13,832 nucleotides of DNA from NCBI GenBank assembly GCA_964431735.1, contig CAYSLJ010000181.1, positions 1 through 13,832 of the forward strand. The letters run 5' to 3'. This DNA comes from CALARM01 sp964431735 (lineage in GTDB: Bacteria; Vulcanimicrobiota; SpSt-956; JAKJGF01). The notes under the pieces are model-generated. The model did not search any database. It had not been told where the DNA came from and was given only the letters and a program-made list of their open reading frames with translations. Shown here in pieces: positions 1 to 7,620 of this stretch; the first letter of the stretch is position 1; each line of letters opens with the position of its first letter. The translations under genes and the position numbers were made by a program.

Positions 1-63
1 ATGCGTGATGCGTGATGCGTAATGCGTAATGCGTGATGCGTGATGCGTGATGCGTGATGCGTA
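1..63. repeat. Heptanucleotide tandem array, atgcgtR type
   Basis: Nine head-to-tail 7-bp units, atgcgtg or atgcgta, run without interruption from the first base of the window, so the array may extend further left. The units differ only at the last position (g or a). There is no spacer DNA between units. The array lies downstream of the minus-strand sensor gene and next to a second, differently composed heptad block at 75-116. Confidence 0.9.
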
Positions 64-74
64 GGGTACGCATG

Positions 75-116
75 CTCACGCTTCACGGCTCACGACTCAC
101 GACTCACCACTCACTA
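75..116. repeat. Second heptanucleotide block, ctcacNN type
   Basis: Six 7-bp units (ctcacgc, ttcacgg, ctcacga twice, ctcacca, ctcacta) follow the first array after about 11 bp. The unit differs from that of the first array but keeps the 7-bp period. The last unit contributes the TAG stop (114-116, minus strand) of the neighbouring CNB-GAF gene, so this repeat physically overlaps a coding end. Confidence 0.85.
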
Positions 117-1094
117 TTTATATTCTTTCTTACACATATTACATACCCTGAGTCTGCTTCCATAGAGTCTTTTCATATTTTTAATTTCTTTTCTCATGTG
201 AATATTTCCCAGTGCAATTCCCAGTTGATCACCGATAGTTGAAATAAGATTTTTTTCGGAAGACGTAAATTCTCTGTCGTAAGTGCAAAAGGCAAAGAAC
301 CCCAGGAATTTATTACAGATACACACAGGTTTTGCAATCAATGAATGACCTTCCCCGAGAATTCCTCTTTTAAGTCGCCTGTCATTGCCGGGTTTCCCTT
401 CATAAATCTGACAGGTTTCCATAATAATTTTAGCCAGAGGTTCGTTTTTAGATAAATATCCCTCTCCTATGGCACTGACTGAAAGACATTCATGGCTTTT
501 TATCTCAAATTCATCCGTATATTCATTGTACGTAGCCAGAATTCCTGAAATTTTACCGTCTATATTCATTAGTGCCAGAGAAAAAGCTTTATTGAATATA
601 TCTTCTTCACTGTCAGCAGTTGACGCTATTTCACCTATTTCAGATATGATGAACATTTCTTTTTCCGTTTCTCTCAATTTTTCTGCCAGTACCTGTATTG
701 CCTGATTCAGAAGCAGTAATCCTCCTTTACTGTCTTCTATAAGGAATTTATCCAGATTTTCTTTTTTTAATTTGATAAGTTCCATGTCCGTGATGGCAGT
801 AAAGTCAGCAAATCTGGGTTTGTTACGGAATAAAGACATTACTCCCACATAGCCGTCATGTTTTACATAACTCAGAGACCTGTATTTACCTTTACCCATG
901 GCTTTATGGACAGAACCTTCTCCCGATGTGACTATATACATACAGTCACCGTAGTCTCCTGATTTATAAATATGTTCACCTGCTTTATAGAATTCTTCAG
1001 TAACAAATCCGGAAAGGGTTTTCAGGGATTCATCTGTTAATATATGAAAAATTTGACTTTTCTTCAGTTTTTCCATCATATTATGTTCTTTCAT
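114..1094 (-). CDS. Cyclic-nucleotide-binding-like (CAP_ED) and GAF domain sensor, probably 3'-truncated
   Basis: A 326-residue cytosolic two-domain sensor without a visible output domain. Residues about 12-135 form a cNMP-binding fold: the YKAGEHIYKSGD and YIVTSGEG strands, then a phosphate-binding cassette with Arg94 in PRFADF. The acidic residue usually following the cassette glycine is Val85, so ordinary cAMP/cGMP binding is doubtful. Residues about 150-310 resemble a GAF domain (SEIGEIASTADSEEDIFNKA, then VCICNKFLGFFAFC). The protein ends in CNMCKKEYK, like the start of the CxxCKK zinc-ribbon-like tail found at the end of many bacterial sensor proteins, but it stops there on a TAG supplied by the flanking heptad array. 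It overlaps the upstream pilT gene by 14 bp, with GGGAGG about 8 nt before the chosen ATG, so the two are probably translationally coupled. Domain calls are fairly secure; the ligand is unknown. Confidence 0.8.
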   Translation of the reverse strand: MKEHNMMEKLKKSQIFHILTDESLKTLSGFVTEEFYKAGEHIYKSGDYGDCMYIVTSGEGSVHKAMGKGKYRSLSYVKHDGYVGVMSLFRNKPRFADFTAITDMELIKLKKENLDKFLIEDSKGGLLLLNQAIQVLAEKLRETEKEMFIISEIGEIASTADSEEDIFNKAFSLALMNIDGKISGILATYNEYTDEFEIKSHECLSVSAIGEGYLSKNEPLAKIIMETCQIYEGKPGNDRRLKRGILGEGHSLIAKPVCICNKFLGFFAFCTYDREFTSSEKNLISTIGDQLGIALGNIHMRKEIKNMKRLYGSRLRVCNMCKKEYK

Positions 1095-2193
1095 TTCCGT
1101 TTCCTCCCTGTGTATTATGTCTTTCTCCGTAAGTTTCAGATCTGATTTTCAGACTGAGGTCACGGGGATTTGTACTGACGGAAAGAGCTTCCTTTTCATC
1201 TATGATTTTCCTGGCCCATAGATTAAAAAGACATTGATTTAAGGTTTGCATATTATAATAATCAGAAGATTCTTCTATAACTTTGTCTATTTTTCCTATA
1301 GTTCCTTCTTCCAGTAGTTTACTGATTGTGGGAGAATTTATCATTATTTCCTGGGCTGCCATACGTTCCGGCCTGTCGCACCTGTTAACGAGCCTCTGGG
1401 AAATTACGGCTGTAAGAGATATAGACAGCTGAAATCTTATCTGTTCCTGTTCTTCTGCGGGGAAAGAATTTACGATTCTTTCAATACTTTTTTTTGCATC
1501 GTTTGTATGTAATGTGGTCAGCACCAGATGGCCTGTTTCTGCAGCAGCCATGGCAATACTCATTGTTTCTGTGTCTCTCATTTCTCCTACAAGGATAACA
1601 TCAGGATCCTGACGGAGTGATCGCCTTAAGGCTTCTGTGAAAGATAACGTATCACTGCCGATTTCTCTCTGATTTATAACACAGTATTTGTCCCTGTGAA
1701 TAAATTCTATGGGATCTTCTATTGTTATAATATGTTTTCTTTTTGTTGAGTTTATCTCCTCGACCATTGCGGCAAGTGTGGTTGATTTCCCGCTCCCCGT
1801 CGGGCCTGTAATAATAATCAAACCCTGATTCCTCACTGACAGATCTTTTATGATTTTCGGCATAAATAAAGAATCCAGAGTAGGTATTTCAAAAGGTATA
1901 ATCCTGAATGTGCCTCCTGTGAGACCTTTTTGAAAAAATACATTTCCTCTGAATCTTGCAAGGCCTGTAACTTCATGAGAAAAATCAAGTTCTCTTTCTT
2001 CCTCCAGTTTTATTATCTGATTGCCTGATAATATGGAGAAAATCATTTCCTGCACTTTTTCTGCGGAAAGAGAATTTTCATCGAAAGGTAACAGGTCTCT
2101 ATTGTGTCTTATCATAAGTGGAAGACCTGCTTTTAAATGCAGTGCATCTCCCTTTATGTTATATAAATATCTTAATGCCTCTTCCATATCCAT
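1081..2193 (-). CDS. Second PilT/PilU-type twitching motility ATPase
   Basis: A 370-residue hexameric secretion-superfamily ATPase of the PilT class, which powers type IV pilus retraction at the inner-membrane base. The N-terminal PAS-like domain is followed by Walker A GPTGSGKST (130-138), the Asp box around IITIEDPIEF, Walker B VILVGEMRD (199-207) and the His box HLVLTTLHTND (223-231). The N-terminal motif reads KGDALHL instead of the usual ASDIHI type seen in its neighbour, and the C-terminal AIRNLIRE-like motif is degenerate (TISKLLEEG). It looks like the more diverged paralogue, perhaps PilU-like. AAGGAGG sits about 10 nt before the ATG and overlaps the stop of the upstream pilT, from which it is separated by 15 bp. 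The C-terminal tail is charged and overlaps the sensor gene. Confidence 0.9.
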   Translation of the reverse strand: MDMEEALRYLYNIKGDALHLKAGLPLMIRHNRDLLPFDENSLSAEKVQEMIFSILSGNQIIKLEEERELDFSHEVTGLARFRGNVFFQKGLTGGTFRIIPFEIPTLDSLFMPKIIKDLSVRNQGLIIITGPTGSGKSTTLAAMVEEINSTKRKHIITIEDPIEFIHRDKYCVINQREIGSDTLSFTEALRRSLRQDPDVILVGEMRDTETMSIAMAAAETGHLVLTTLHTNDAKKSIERIVNSFPAEEQEQIRFQLSISLTAVISQRLVNRCDRPERMAAQEIMINSPTISKLLEEGTIGKIDKVIEESSDYYNMQTLNQCLFNLWARKIIDEKEALSVSTNPRDLSLKIRSETYGERHNTQGGNGNERT

Positions 2194-2208
2194 ATATAAT
2201 CAACCTCC

Positions 2209-3297
2209 TTACCACCACATCCTGCCGGTTTTAACATTGTCTCCGATAGCATATTTTTTAAACTGTTCCGGATCATTTGCTCTGGTATAGGCTTCTTCCA
2301 TTGTTACAAGCTCCTGTTTTACCAGTTCTGCAAGATGTCTGTCCATTGTGATCATGCCGAGTCTTGCTCCTGTTTCAATGGCACTGTATATTTGATGGGT
2401 CTTGTTTTCGCGTATAAGATTTGATATACCGGGCGTAACTATTAATATTTCTCTTGCAGCTACTCTTCCCGTACTATCTGGCCTGGACAGGAGATGCTGA
2501 CAGATTATAGCCCTTAAAGTACCGGCCAGTTGTACCCTTATCTGTTGCTGCTGGTATGACGGAAAAACATCTATAATTCTGTCTATTGACTGCGGTGCAT
2601 CAGGTGTGTGAAGTGTTGAAAATACCAGATGTCCTGTTTCTGCCGCAGTCAGTGCAAGTGAAATCGTCTCAAGATCACGCATCTCACCTACAAATATGAC
2701 ATCAGGGTCTTCTCTCAGGGCAGATTTTAAGGCATTTGAAAATGAATAGGTCTGGTTTCCCACTTCTCTCTGGGTTATTACAGAAAGTTTCCTTTCATAA
2801 ACAAATTCTATAGGATCTTCTATGGTCAGTATTCTGACCTTTTTCCTCTGGTTAATATATTCTATGAGAGATGCAATCGTTGTGGATTTCCCGCTTCCCG
2901 TAGGGCCGCTCAGCAGTACAAGTCCTTTTGTCAGAAAGGCCAGTTCTGTAATTGTATCTGTAAGCATAAGCTCTTCCGGTGTCGGAATTTTAGAGGTTAT
3001 TACTCTGAAAGCTGCTCCTACTCCGTCTTTATGAAGAAATACATTCACTCTGAATCTTGATACATTTTTTATATCATAAGAACAATCAAGTTCCAGTATT
3101 TCTTCAAATTTTCTCTGCTGTTCTTCATAAAGTACGCCGTAGATCATGACTTTTGCCTGTTCCGGTGTAATAATACCGAAGTTTTCCAGTGGTATTATTT
3201 CTCCGACAATTCTTATCATGGGAGGAAAGCCCGGAACAATATGTATGTCAGATGCTCCAAGTTCTACAGCAGTGGATAAAATTAAAAAAATATCCAT
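2209..3297 (-). CDS. pilT: Type IV pilus twitching motility ATPase PilT
   Basis: A 362-residue retraction ATPase close to the usual PilT length. The N-terminal GASDIHI motif, Walker A GPTGSGKST (131-139), Asp box ILTIEDPIEFVYE, Walker B VIFVGEMRD (200-208), His box HLVFSTLHTPDA and the C-terminal GISNLIRENKTHQI, matching the PilT AIRNLIRE-type motif needed for retraction, are all present. It therefore looks like the canonical enzyme of the pair. The start is supported by AGGAAGGG about 6 nt upstream. It is the first gene of a minus-strand operon with a second pilT paralogue and a CNB-GAF sensor, read from an extended -10 promoter at 3340-3348. It lacks the N-terminal extension and zinc-binding tetracysteine site of GspE/PilB assembly ATPases. 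Confidence 0.93.
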   Translation of the reverse strand: MDIFLILSTAVELGASDIHIVPGFPPMIRIVGEIIPLENFGIITPEQAKVMIYGVLYEEQQRKFEEILELDCSYDIKNVSRFRVNVFLHKDGVGAAFRVITSKIPTPEELMLTDTITELAFLTKGLVLLSGPTGSGKSTTIASLIEYINQRKKVRILTIEDPIEFVYERKLSVITQREVGNQTYSFSNALKSALREDPDVIFVGEMRDLETISLALTAAETGHLVFSTLHTPDAPQSIDRIIDVFPSYQQQQIRVQLAGTLRAIICQHLLSRPDSTGRVAAREILIVTPGISNLIRENKTHQIYSAIETGARLGMITMDRHLAELVKQELVTMEEAYTRANDPEQFKKYAIGDNVKTGRMWW

Positions 3298-3339
3298 TTT
3301 AATCCCTTCCTCTCTCTTCCTGAGGTGAACTTTTTAATT

Positions 3340-3348
3340 ATTATAGCA
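3340..3348 (-). promoter_or_regulatory. Extended -10 promoter of the pilT operon
   Basis: On the minus strand TGC-TATAAT is a perfect extended -10 element about 43 bp upstream of the pilT ATG. No good -35 is present (TTATGA at best), as is common when TGn is present. A direct repeat ctgaggtga lies on both sides (3320-3328 and 3372-3380) and could be a regulator site, but that is only a guess. Confidence 0.6.
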
Positions 3349-3404
3349 GGTTTCATAACAATTCATAATTACTGAGGTGAGCATAAATAATAAATATATG
3401 CTCT

Positions 3405-3438
3405 CGTGACGCGTAACGCGTAACGCGTGACGGGAGGA
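3405..3438. repeat. Heptad array acgcgtR with gacgggagga tail
   Basis: Units gacgcgt/aacgcgt/aacgcgt/gacggga form a short 7-bp array. The 34-bp block is repeated at 12435-12468 with a single mismatch, and its core occurs in reverse orientation at 11254-11291. ACGCGT is self-complementary, so each unit has a palindromic core. It lies in the intergenic region between the divergent pilT operon and the papain-fold gene. Confidence 0.88.
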
Positions 3439-3469
3439 AGACCTTTATTAAATGCTTATGCTCAGGTCA

Positions 3470-3540
3470 GTAATGAGTGAGCAGTGAGTAGTGAGTGGTA
3501 ATACCAATTCTACTCACTACTCACCATTCACTACTCACTT
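3470..3540. repeat. Inverted heptad block forming a strong hairpin
   Basis: Gtgagta/gtgagca-type heptads on the left (from about 3470) meet ctactca-type heptads on the right (to 3540). The two halves are reverse complements: gtgagtagtgagt (3484-3496) pairs perfectly with actcactactcac (3512-3524), giving a 13-bp stem and a 15-nt loop. No T-run follows, so a factor-independent terminator is unlikely. The rest of the 3298-3743 intergenic region holds the two promoters, the heptad array at 3405-3438 and AT-rich DNA without an ORF. Confidence 0.85.
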
Positions 3541-3673
3541 AAATTCTATCAGATTATGAAACACACTATAAATCTTTTTATATAATTATCGGCAATAATA
3601 ATTTGAAGTTTAAGAAAAAAACAAAAGATTTACAATTTGTTAACAATTTTTTCTGGAATCGGGTTTTTAAACA

Positions 3674-3682
3674 TGTTATAAT
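3674..3682 (+). promoter_or_regulatory. Extended -10 promoter of the papain-fold gene
   Basis: TGT-TATAAT is a perfect extended -10 element about 62 bp upstream of the ATG at 3744. There is no convincing -35 at 17 bp (TGGAAT). A 10-bp palindrome TTGTTAACAA (3637-3646) lies upstream and could be an operator; its role is unknown. Confidence 0.6.
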
Positions 3683-3743
3683 TTTTTTACAATAGAGATT
3701 TATGCCGTCAAAACTATAGAGAAACATTAAGGGGGAAATATAG

Positions 3744-4712
3744 ATGCAAATAAATTCATCATTAAATAATTCGAAAGTTTTAATAAATCAGCCTTCTTCC
3801 AGAGAAAATCAGAAAACAAATCAACAGTCGGATCAGGTTGTTTTAGGAAGCCATGTTGATGACAGTTCATTACTTATGGGTGATAAACTTAAAGAAATGA
3901 AATCGGGAGGAGCGGCAGGAACTATTGCTGTCGGTATTTTAGACATAAGGGTTCCTACTACTACAAAAGACATAAGTGAAGAAGAAAGAAATAAAATTCT
4001 TTCTGTCATACAGCCGGGAGATGTAATTCTTGAGACAAGTGATTCTCATCCCAACTGGCAGAGACTTGAAGTTGTAACACTTGGTTCTACCTATACCCAT
4101 GCGGCTATTTATGAAGGTGACGGCAAGTTCCTTGAAGCCACTACGGGTGATCCCAGCGGTAAAGGAGTCATTCGCACAGATTTAAAAGAATATCTGGAAG
4201 GACCAATACATGTTAAGATTGTCCGTCCCCCTTACAAAGGAGCTGAAGATGTAAAAGCAGCTCTTGATTATGCCCGTTCACAGTTAGACAAACCCTATGA
4301 CTCTGCTTTTAATTATGAAGATGACAGCCAGATGTACTGTGCAGAACTTGTAAAGAAAGCTATAGATCAGTGTCCCGGCGGCATTGAAACACCTATGGCT
4401 CATACGCTTTTTACAAAACTTACAGGTAAAAAAGCTGTAGGACCCGATAATTTTGGGGAAATTGAAGGGGCAAAAGTAGTATATCCTGAAGATCCATCAA
4501 AAGAAGCAACATTTCTTAAAGGAACCCTCTCTCACTGGCCTGTAGCGGCAGGTGCTGCAGCAGGAGCAGTGGCAGGTGCCGCCACAATAGGAGGAGCTAT
4601 CGGAACAGTCGGCGGTTTCATCGGTGGCCTCGCTCTCTCAATCTGTATAGGAAATAAAATACAGACAGGTCATTTCAATTTATATGGCGTAAATATGTCA
4701 GATTATAAATAA
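3744..4712 (+). CDS. Permuted papain-fold hydrolase (YiiX/YebB, LRAT-like) with C-terminal glycine zipper
   Basis: A 322-residue protein. Residues 1-60 are Ser/Asn/Gln-rich with no signal peptide. Residues about 85-235 match the circularly permuted NlpC/P60 class (YiiX/YebB and LRAT relatives): IQPGDVILE opens the fold, the candidate catalytic His119 lies in YTHAAIYEG, and the candidate nucleophile Cys199 in MYCAELV, giving the His-before-Cys order of the permuted form. Such enzymes cleave or transfer acyl or amide bonds in lipids or peptides; the substrate here is unknown. Residues about 267-293 are a GxxxG-rich hydrophobic stretch typical of a glycine-zipper membrane segment, so the protein is probably membrane-associated. 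It is a single-gene unit with GGGGG about 8 nt before the ATG, an extended -10 promoter upstream and a hairpin terminator downstream. Confidence 0.82.
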   Translation: MQINSSLNNSKVLINQPSSRENQKTNQQSDQVVLGSHVDDSSLLMGDKLKEMKSGGAAGTIAVGILDIRVPTTTKDISEEERNKILSVIQPGDVILETSDSHPNWQRLEVVTLGSTYTHAAIYEGDGKFLEATTGDPSGKGVIRTDLKEYLEGPIHVKIVRPPYKGAEDVKAALDYARSQLDKPYDSAFNYEDDSQMYCAELVKKAIDQCPGGIETPMAHTLFTKLTGKKAVGPDNFGEIEGAKVVYPEDPSKEATFLKGTLSHWPVAAGAAAGAVAGAATIGGAIGTVGGFIGGLALSICIGNKIQTGHFNLYGVNMSDYK

Positions 4713-4728
4713 AACAGGAACATAACGG

Positions 4729-4778
4729 GGGCGTATCAGTAGAAAGTTCTTCTATCGATACGCCCTGATTATTTTATT
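4729..4778 (+). terminator. Factor-independent terminator after the papain-fold gene
   Basis: A perfect 9-bp stem, gggcgtatc (4729-4737) and gatacgccc (4757-4765), with a 19-nt loop is followed by the T-rich tract tgattattttatt. It begins 17 bp after the stop codon. It sits between convergent genes and could also work for the minus-strand gene that ends at 4873. Confidence 0.75.
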
Positions 4779-4872
4779 CTGATTTTGCTATGATTGAAAC
4801 CTCATGGGAAAGGAAGTTCAATAAATATATCGTATTATATGTTAACTTTTTGTTAAACTTTGGAAATTTTAT

Positions 4873-5439
4873 TCAGTGAGATTCGTATCCCTTCAATACT
4901 CCTCCGGGGAGTATAAGAGTGAATTTCTCCGGTATTACAGGTATTTCTTTGTTATCTACCGTAATATAATTCTCGCCGTTTTTATTGATTATTGAAATAT
5001 TTGCCTCTTTAAATGTCTCCAGGACACGGGGTTTAAATTTATTCCATAGACCTTCCGTAATGTCTGTTTTTACACCATGTCTGTACTGAAATTCTTCGAG
5101 TTTTTTCCATGGATCAAAAAAGAGAAAACTTCCTTTCGATGCTCCTCCAAGGAGTTTTGTTCCTCCATATGGCCTCGGAGTTGTAATGACATTACCTGAT
5201 ACGTCAAAGGTAAGGCCTCCGAAAAAGAAATCTCCTCCCATAAGTGATTCTCCTGCATATTTTGTGGCATATCCCAGAACCCTGACGTCAAGGTTCTGAC
5301 ATCTCGGATCATTTACGGAATTGGTCCACGCTCTGTCTACAATATTTCCCATGATGAATACATGACCCCCTTTTGAAGCATAACCGCAGACTTTCCCGGC
5401 ATTCCCGTAGATATAAATATTTCCATGATGCATAACCAT
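4873..5439 (-). pseudogene. C-terminal part of broken glutamate-synthase-like gene (GXGXG domain)
   Basis: This open frame carries the rest of the GXGXG beta-helix domain of the glutamate synthase alpha subunit: GNIYIYGNAGKVCGYASKGG, FIMGNIVDRAWTNSVNDPRC and YAGESLMGGDFFFGG are turns of that repeat. The first Met is an accident of the frame and has no ribosome-binding site. Real homology continues upstream: if one G is removed from the G7 run at 5480-5486 (minus strand), the 610-codon frame joins this one through QGGTIRVHGNAQNFTAMVMHHG-like residues, exactly what the family has at this position. It is therefore the C-terminus of the same gene. The last ~70 residues, after the beta-helix, are family-specific. 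A sequencing or assembly error is an alternative to a true frameshift. Confidence 0.85.
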
Positions 5440-7141
5440 AGCAGTGAAATTCTGTGCATTCCCGTGAACCCTTATTGTTCCCCCCCTGCATAAAGGCTCC
5501 CGTATATTCCCCCGGTTTTCCGTAAATATCTATTGATACATCATCTGTATCACCTGTGCCGAAAGGCGCTGTGGAAATACACCTCTGTCCTGTTACTCTG
5601 TAGAGGATAAATTTTCGCCATCCCATATCATAGGCTTCGGACAGGAACGGTGCAAGCACTGTATCTCTGTCTATACCTTCAGGGAGAAAACCTGTTCCGT
5701 CTACTATGAGTATGTCATCTTCCGATTTCGGTTCTGTCATGGCAGATACGGATTTTATATCTGTCTTCCTGTAGCCTTCTGCTGACATATTATCAAAGAG
5801 TTTATATAAAATATTTACTGTTATATCTCTGAGAGAACCTTTGGCTTTATCTCCCGTATTTATTGTCCGCAGATAATCTATAAGCCATGTGAATGTTTTT
5901 ATGGCAGATTTTTCATTGTCTTTCGAATGTTCTACCATATAATTTAACGTAGAGGCATATTCTTCAAAGCTCCAGGAAGAAATATTCTCCAGAATCTTCT
6001 CTTTCATCTGATGGAAATTATCCTTCACATGCTCCTCTATAGCAGGAAATTTTTCTTCACCTTTATAAGATCTTCTGTAACTATAATGCACTCCAGGATC
6101 ATGAAGATGTACCGCTTTACCGTATCTGTCTATAAATTCCATTCCTGTTATTCCGGATTTTTCATCGAAGGTTGCCCTGCTTATCATGCCGGAGCTTACG
6201 AATGTTTCATCTGCTTCTGCTCCGTCTATAATGCCTGTCCTGTCCATAAGGTCGAGCATTACGTGGCCAGCCTGTTCTTCGGAAGCAATAATACTGAAAG
6301 CTCTCAATTTATCGCCTTTTCTTTCATGCCAGATCATACTTACATTGGGACGTAGATCTGCAGGAGCCTTCAGATCCACTCTTTCCGTAATATGCCTGTG
6401 AGGATCATGGCGAAGGCAGAGATACTGATAGGGGCCGTCAGGAGAACTGGCAAATTCCACCCTTTGAACCCTTTCGAGGGATTCTCTTTCATGTTCTTCG
6501 ACTAAGAGGAGATCATCGCCTGTAGTGGGTGAAAAACTTTCAAAGAGTGCCCAGTCGGGATAAGACCATTCATCCGAAAGGAGATGGAATTTCAGAGCAG
6601 CCACATCTGTGTCTGTCCCTGCGAGAGGAGTATGACCGAACTGTTCAACTCGCTGTTTCAGAGCTTCATAATTGGTGGTTTCTCCGTTATGAGTAAGGGC
6701 AGTATTGAGTTTTGAGAAAGGATGGGCATTCATCTGTTCTACGACTGAACCTGTGGCAAGTCTTACATGTATTATATTATTCGGTACAGGCGGTGTTTCC
6801 CATGGTATCTCTCTCCCTGCAGTTTTCCAGCATGCAAAATTCTTCCCGCATGACAGCACTGTAGCTATTTTCTTTCTTCTCTGTTTATATCTGTATTTAT
6901 TCCATGGATAGGGATATTTTTCAAAAAATCCTTTCTCCGCAGTCCATCGTAAGGCAGGATTATTCTCTATTATTTCAGGCGTTATTTCATGTATATCATA
7001 CTTTTCTCTCCAGAAATTTTCATCTCTCAATTCCCTCTCTATAAAGCTTTCTCTGTATTCGTCTTTTATTTCATAGGCATAGAGCATGGACGATATGAGG
7101 ACAGCTCTGTTAAAAACAAAACTGTCTTCTGCTTTTCTCAT
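5309..7141 (-). pseudogene. Class II glutamine amidotransferase / GXGXG fusion, N-terminus lost and frameshifted
   Basis: This frame encodes the amidotransferase part of a glutamate-synthase-like protein. Motifs seen are VLSCGKNFACWK (95-106), IIHVRLATG and AHPFSKLNTALTHNGETTNYEAL (HNGE at 151-154), and TDTDV (176-180), all typical of class II (Ntn) glutaminase domains. Residues about 475-554 begin the GXGXG helix. Class II enzymes use an N-terminal Cys as nucleophile; none is present. The reading frame stays open and protein-like upstream of the ATG at 7141 to a stop at 7460-7462 (for example FLEDVFALFPGPTG and IYRFFV) without any start codon, so the true N-terminus is gone. With the G7 frameshift repaired, about 861 codons remain. 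It probably once released ammonia from glutamine for a synthase reaction and is now very likely inactive. GGAG before 7141 is poorly placed. Confidence 0.82.
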
Positions 7142-7431
7142 AAATTTTTCATTATCTCCGTAATTTTCTTTGTTTATTCCCGGAAACAGTATTTCCCATA
7201 GAGATTTCTGAGGCTCTTTAAAGAGGTTATTTTCTATATAAGACTGAAGGGCATTTTTCTTTACGCGGACAAAAAATCTGTATATATCTCCCGGATCGGT
7301 GCTTTCCGAACCAAAATCTCTAAAATCTCTTTCTTCTCCTGCCTCGTTTTTTCTGTAAGAATCCCTTTCTCCTATGAGGCCGGTAGGGCCTGGAAACAGT
7401 GCGAAAACATCTTCCAGAAAGACTTTTCTGA

Positions 7432-7620
7432 TTATATTTACGATTCCGGGGAAAGCCCACTAAAACGATAAAATATATAGGAAAATTAGATTTAAATAAG
7501 AACTCAGTACCTGTGGAATACAGGGAATTAACGCCTGTGGAGATTGTGCCTCTACCTGAAGGTTTTCAGCCGAAGGCAAGCACGGTCAATGAAACAGGAA
7601 CCCTACGAATTGATTCGTAG
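7432..7620 (+). pseudogene. Orphan coding-like fragment at a rearrangement junction
   Basis: A 62-codon open stretch with no start codon or ribosome-binding site, running from a TGA (7429-7431) to a TAG (7618-7620). Its translation is protein-like (GKPTKTIKYIGKLDL, VEYRELTPVEIVPLPEGF) and begins to make sense just where the opposite-strand amidotransferase frame closes (7460). The KTIKYIGKL segment is reminiscent of N-terminal parts of some DDE transposases, but this is a weak resemblance. I read it as foreign or rearranged DNA joined to the broken gene. It ends in the palindrome CCTACGAAT-TG-ATTCGTAGG at 7602-7621. Confidence 0.35.

Noticed and set aside
1..116. CRISPR array
   Set aside because: Units are 7 bp and directly adjacent, with no unique spacers of 25-40 bp and no cas genes.
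54..242. Small plus-strand ORF covering the heptad arrays
   Set aside because: It is made of repeat DNA and antisense to the end of the sensor gene; no ribosome-binding site or family resemblance.
1081..3297. GspE/PilB-type assembly ATPases
   Set aside because: The proteins have PilT length, lack the N-terminal extension and tetracysteine zinc site, and one carries the PilT-type NLIRE motif.
3484..3524. Factor-independent terminator
   Set aside because: The stem is strong but no T-run follows on either strand, and the flanking genes diverge from it.
6011..6355. Plus-strand ORF of 114 codons opposite the amidotransferase gene
   Set aside because: It is a shadow of a gene with clear family motifs on the other strand; composition is Phe/Ser/His/Cys-rich and no ribosome-binding site is present.
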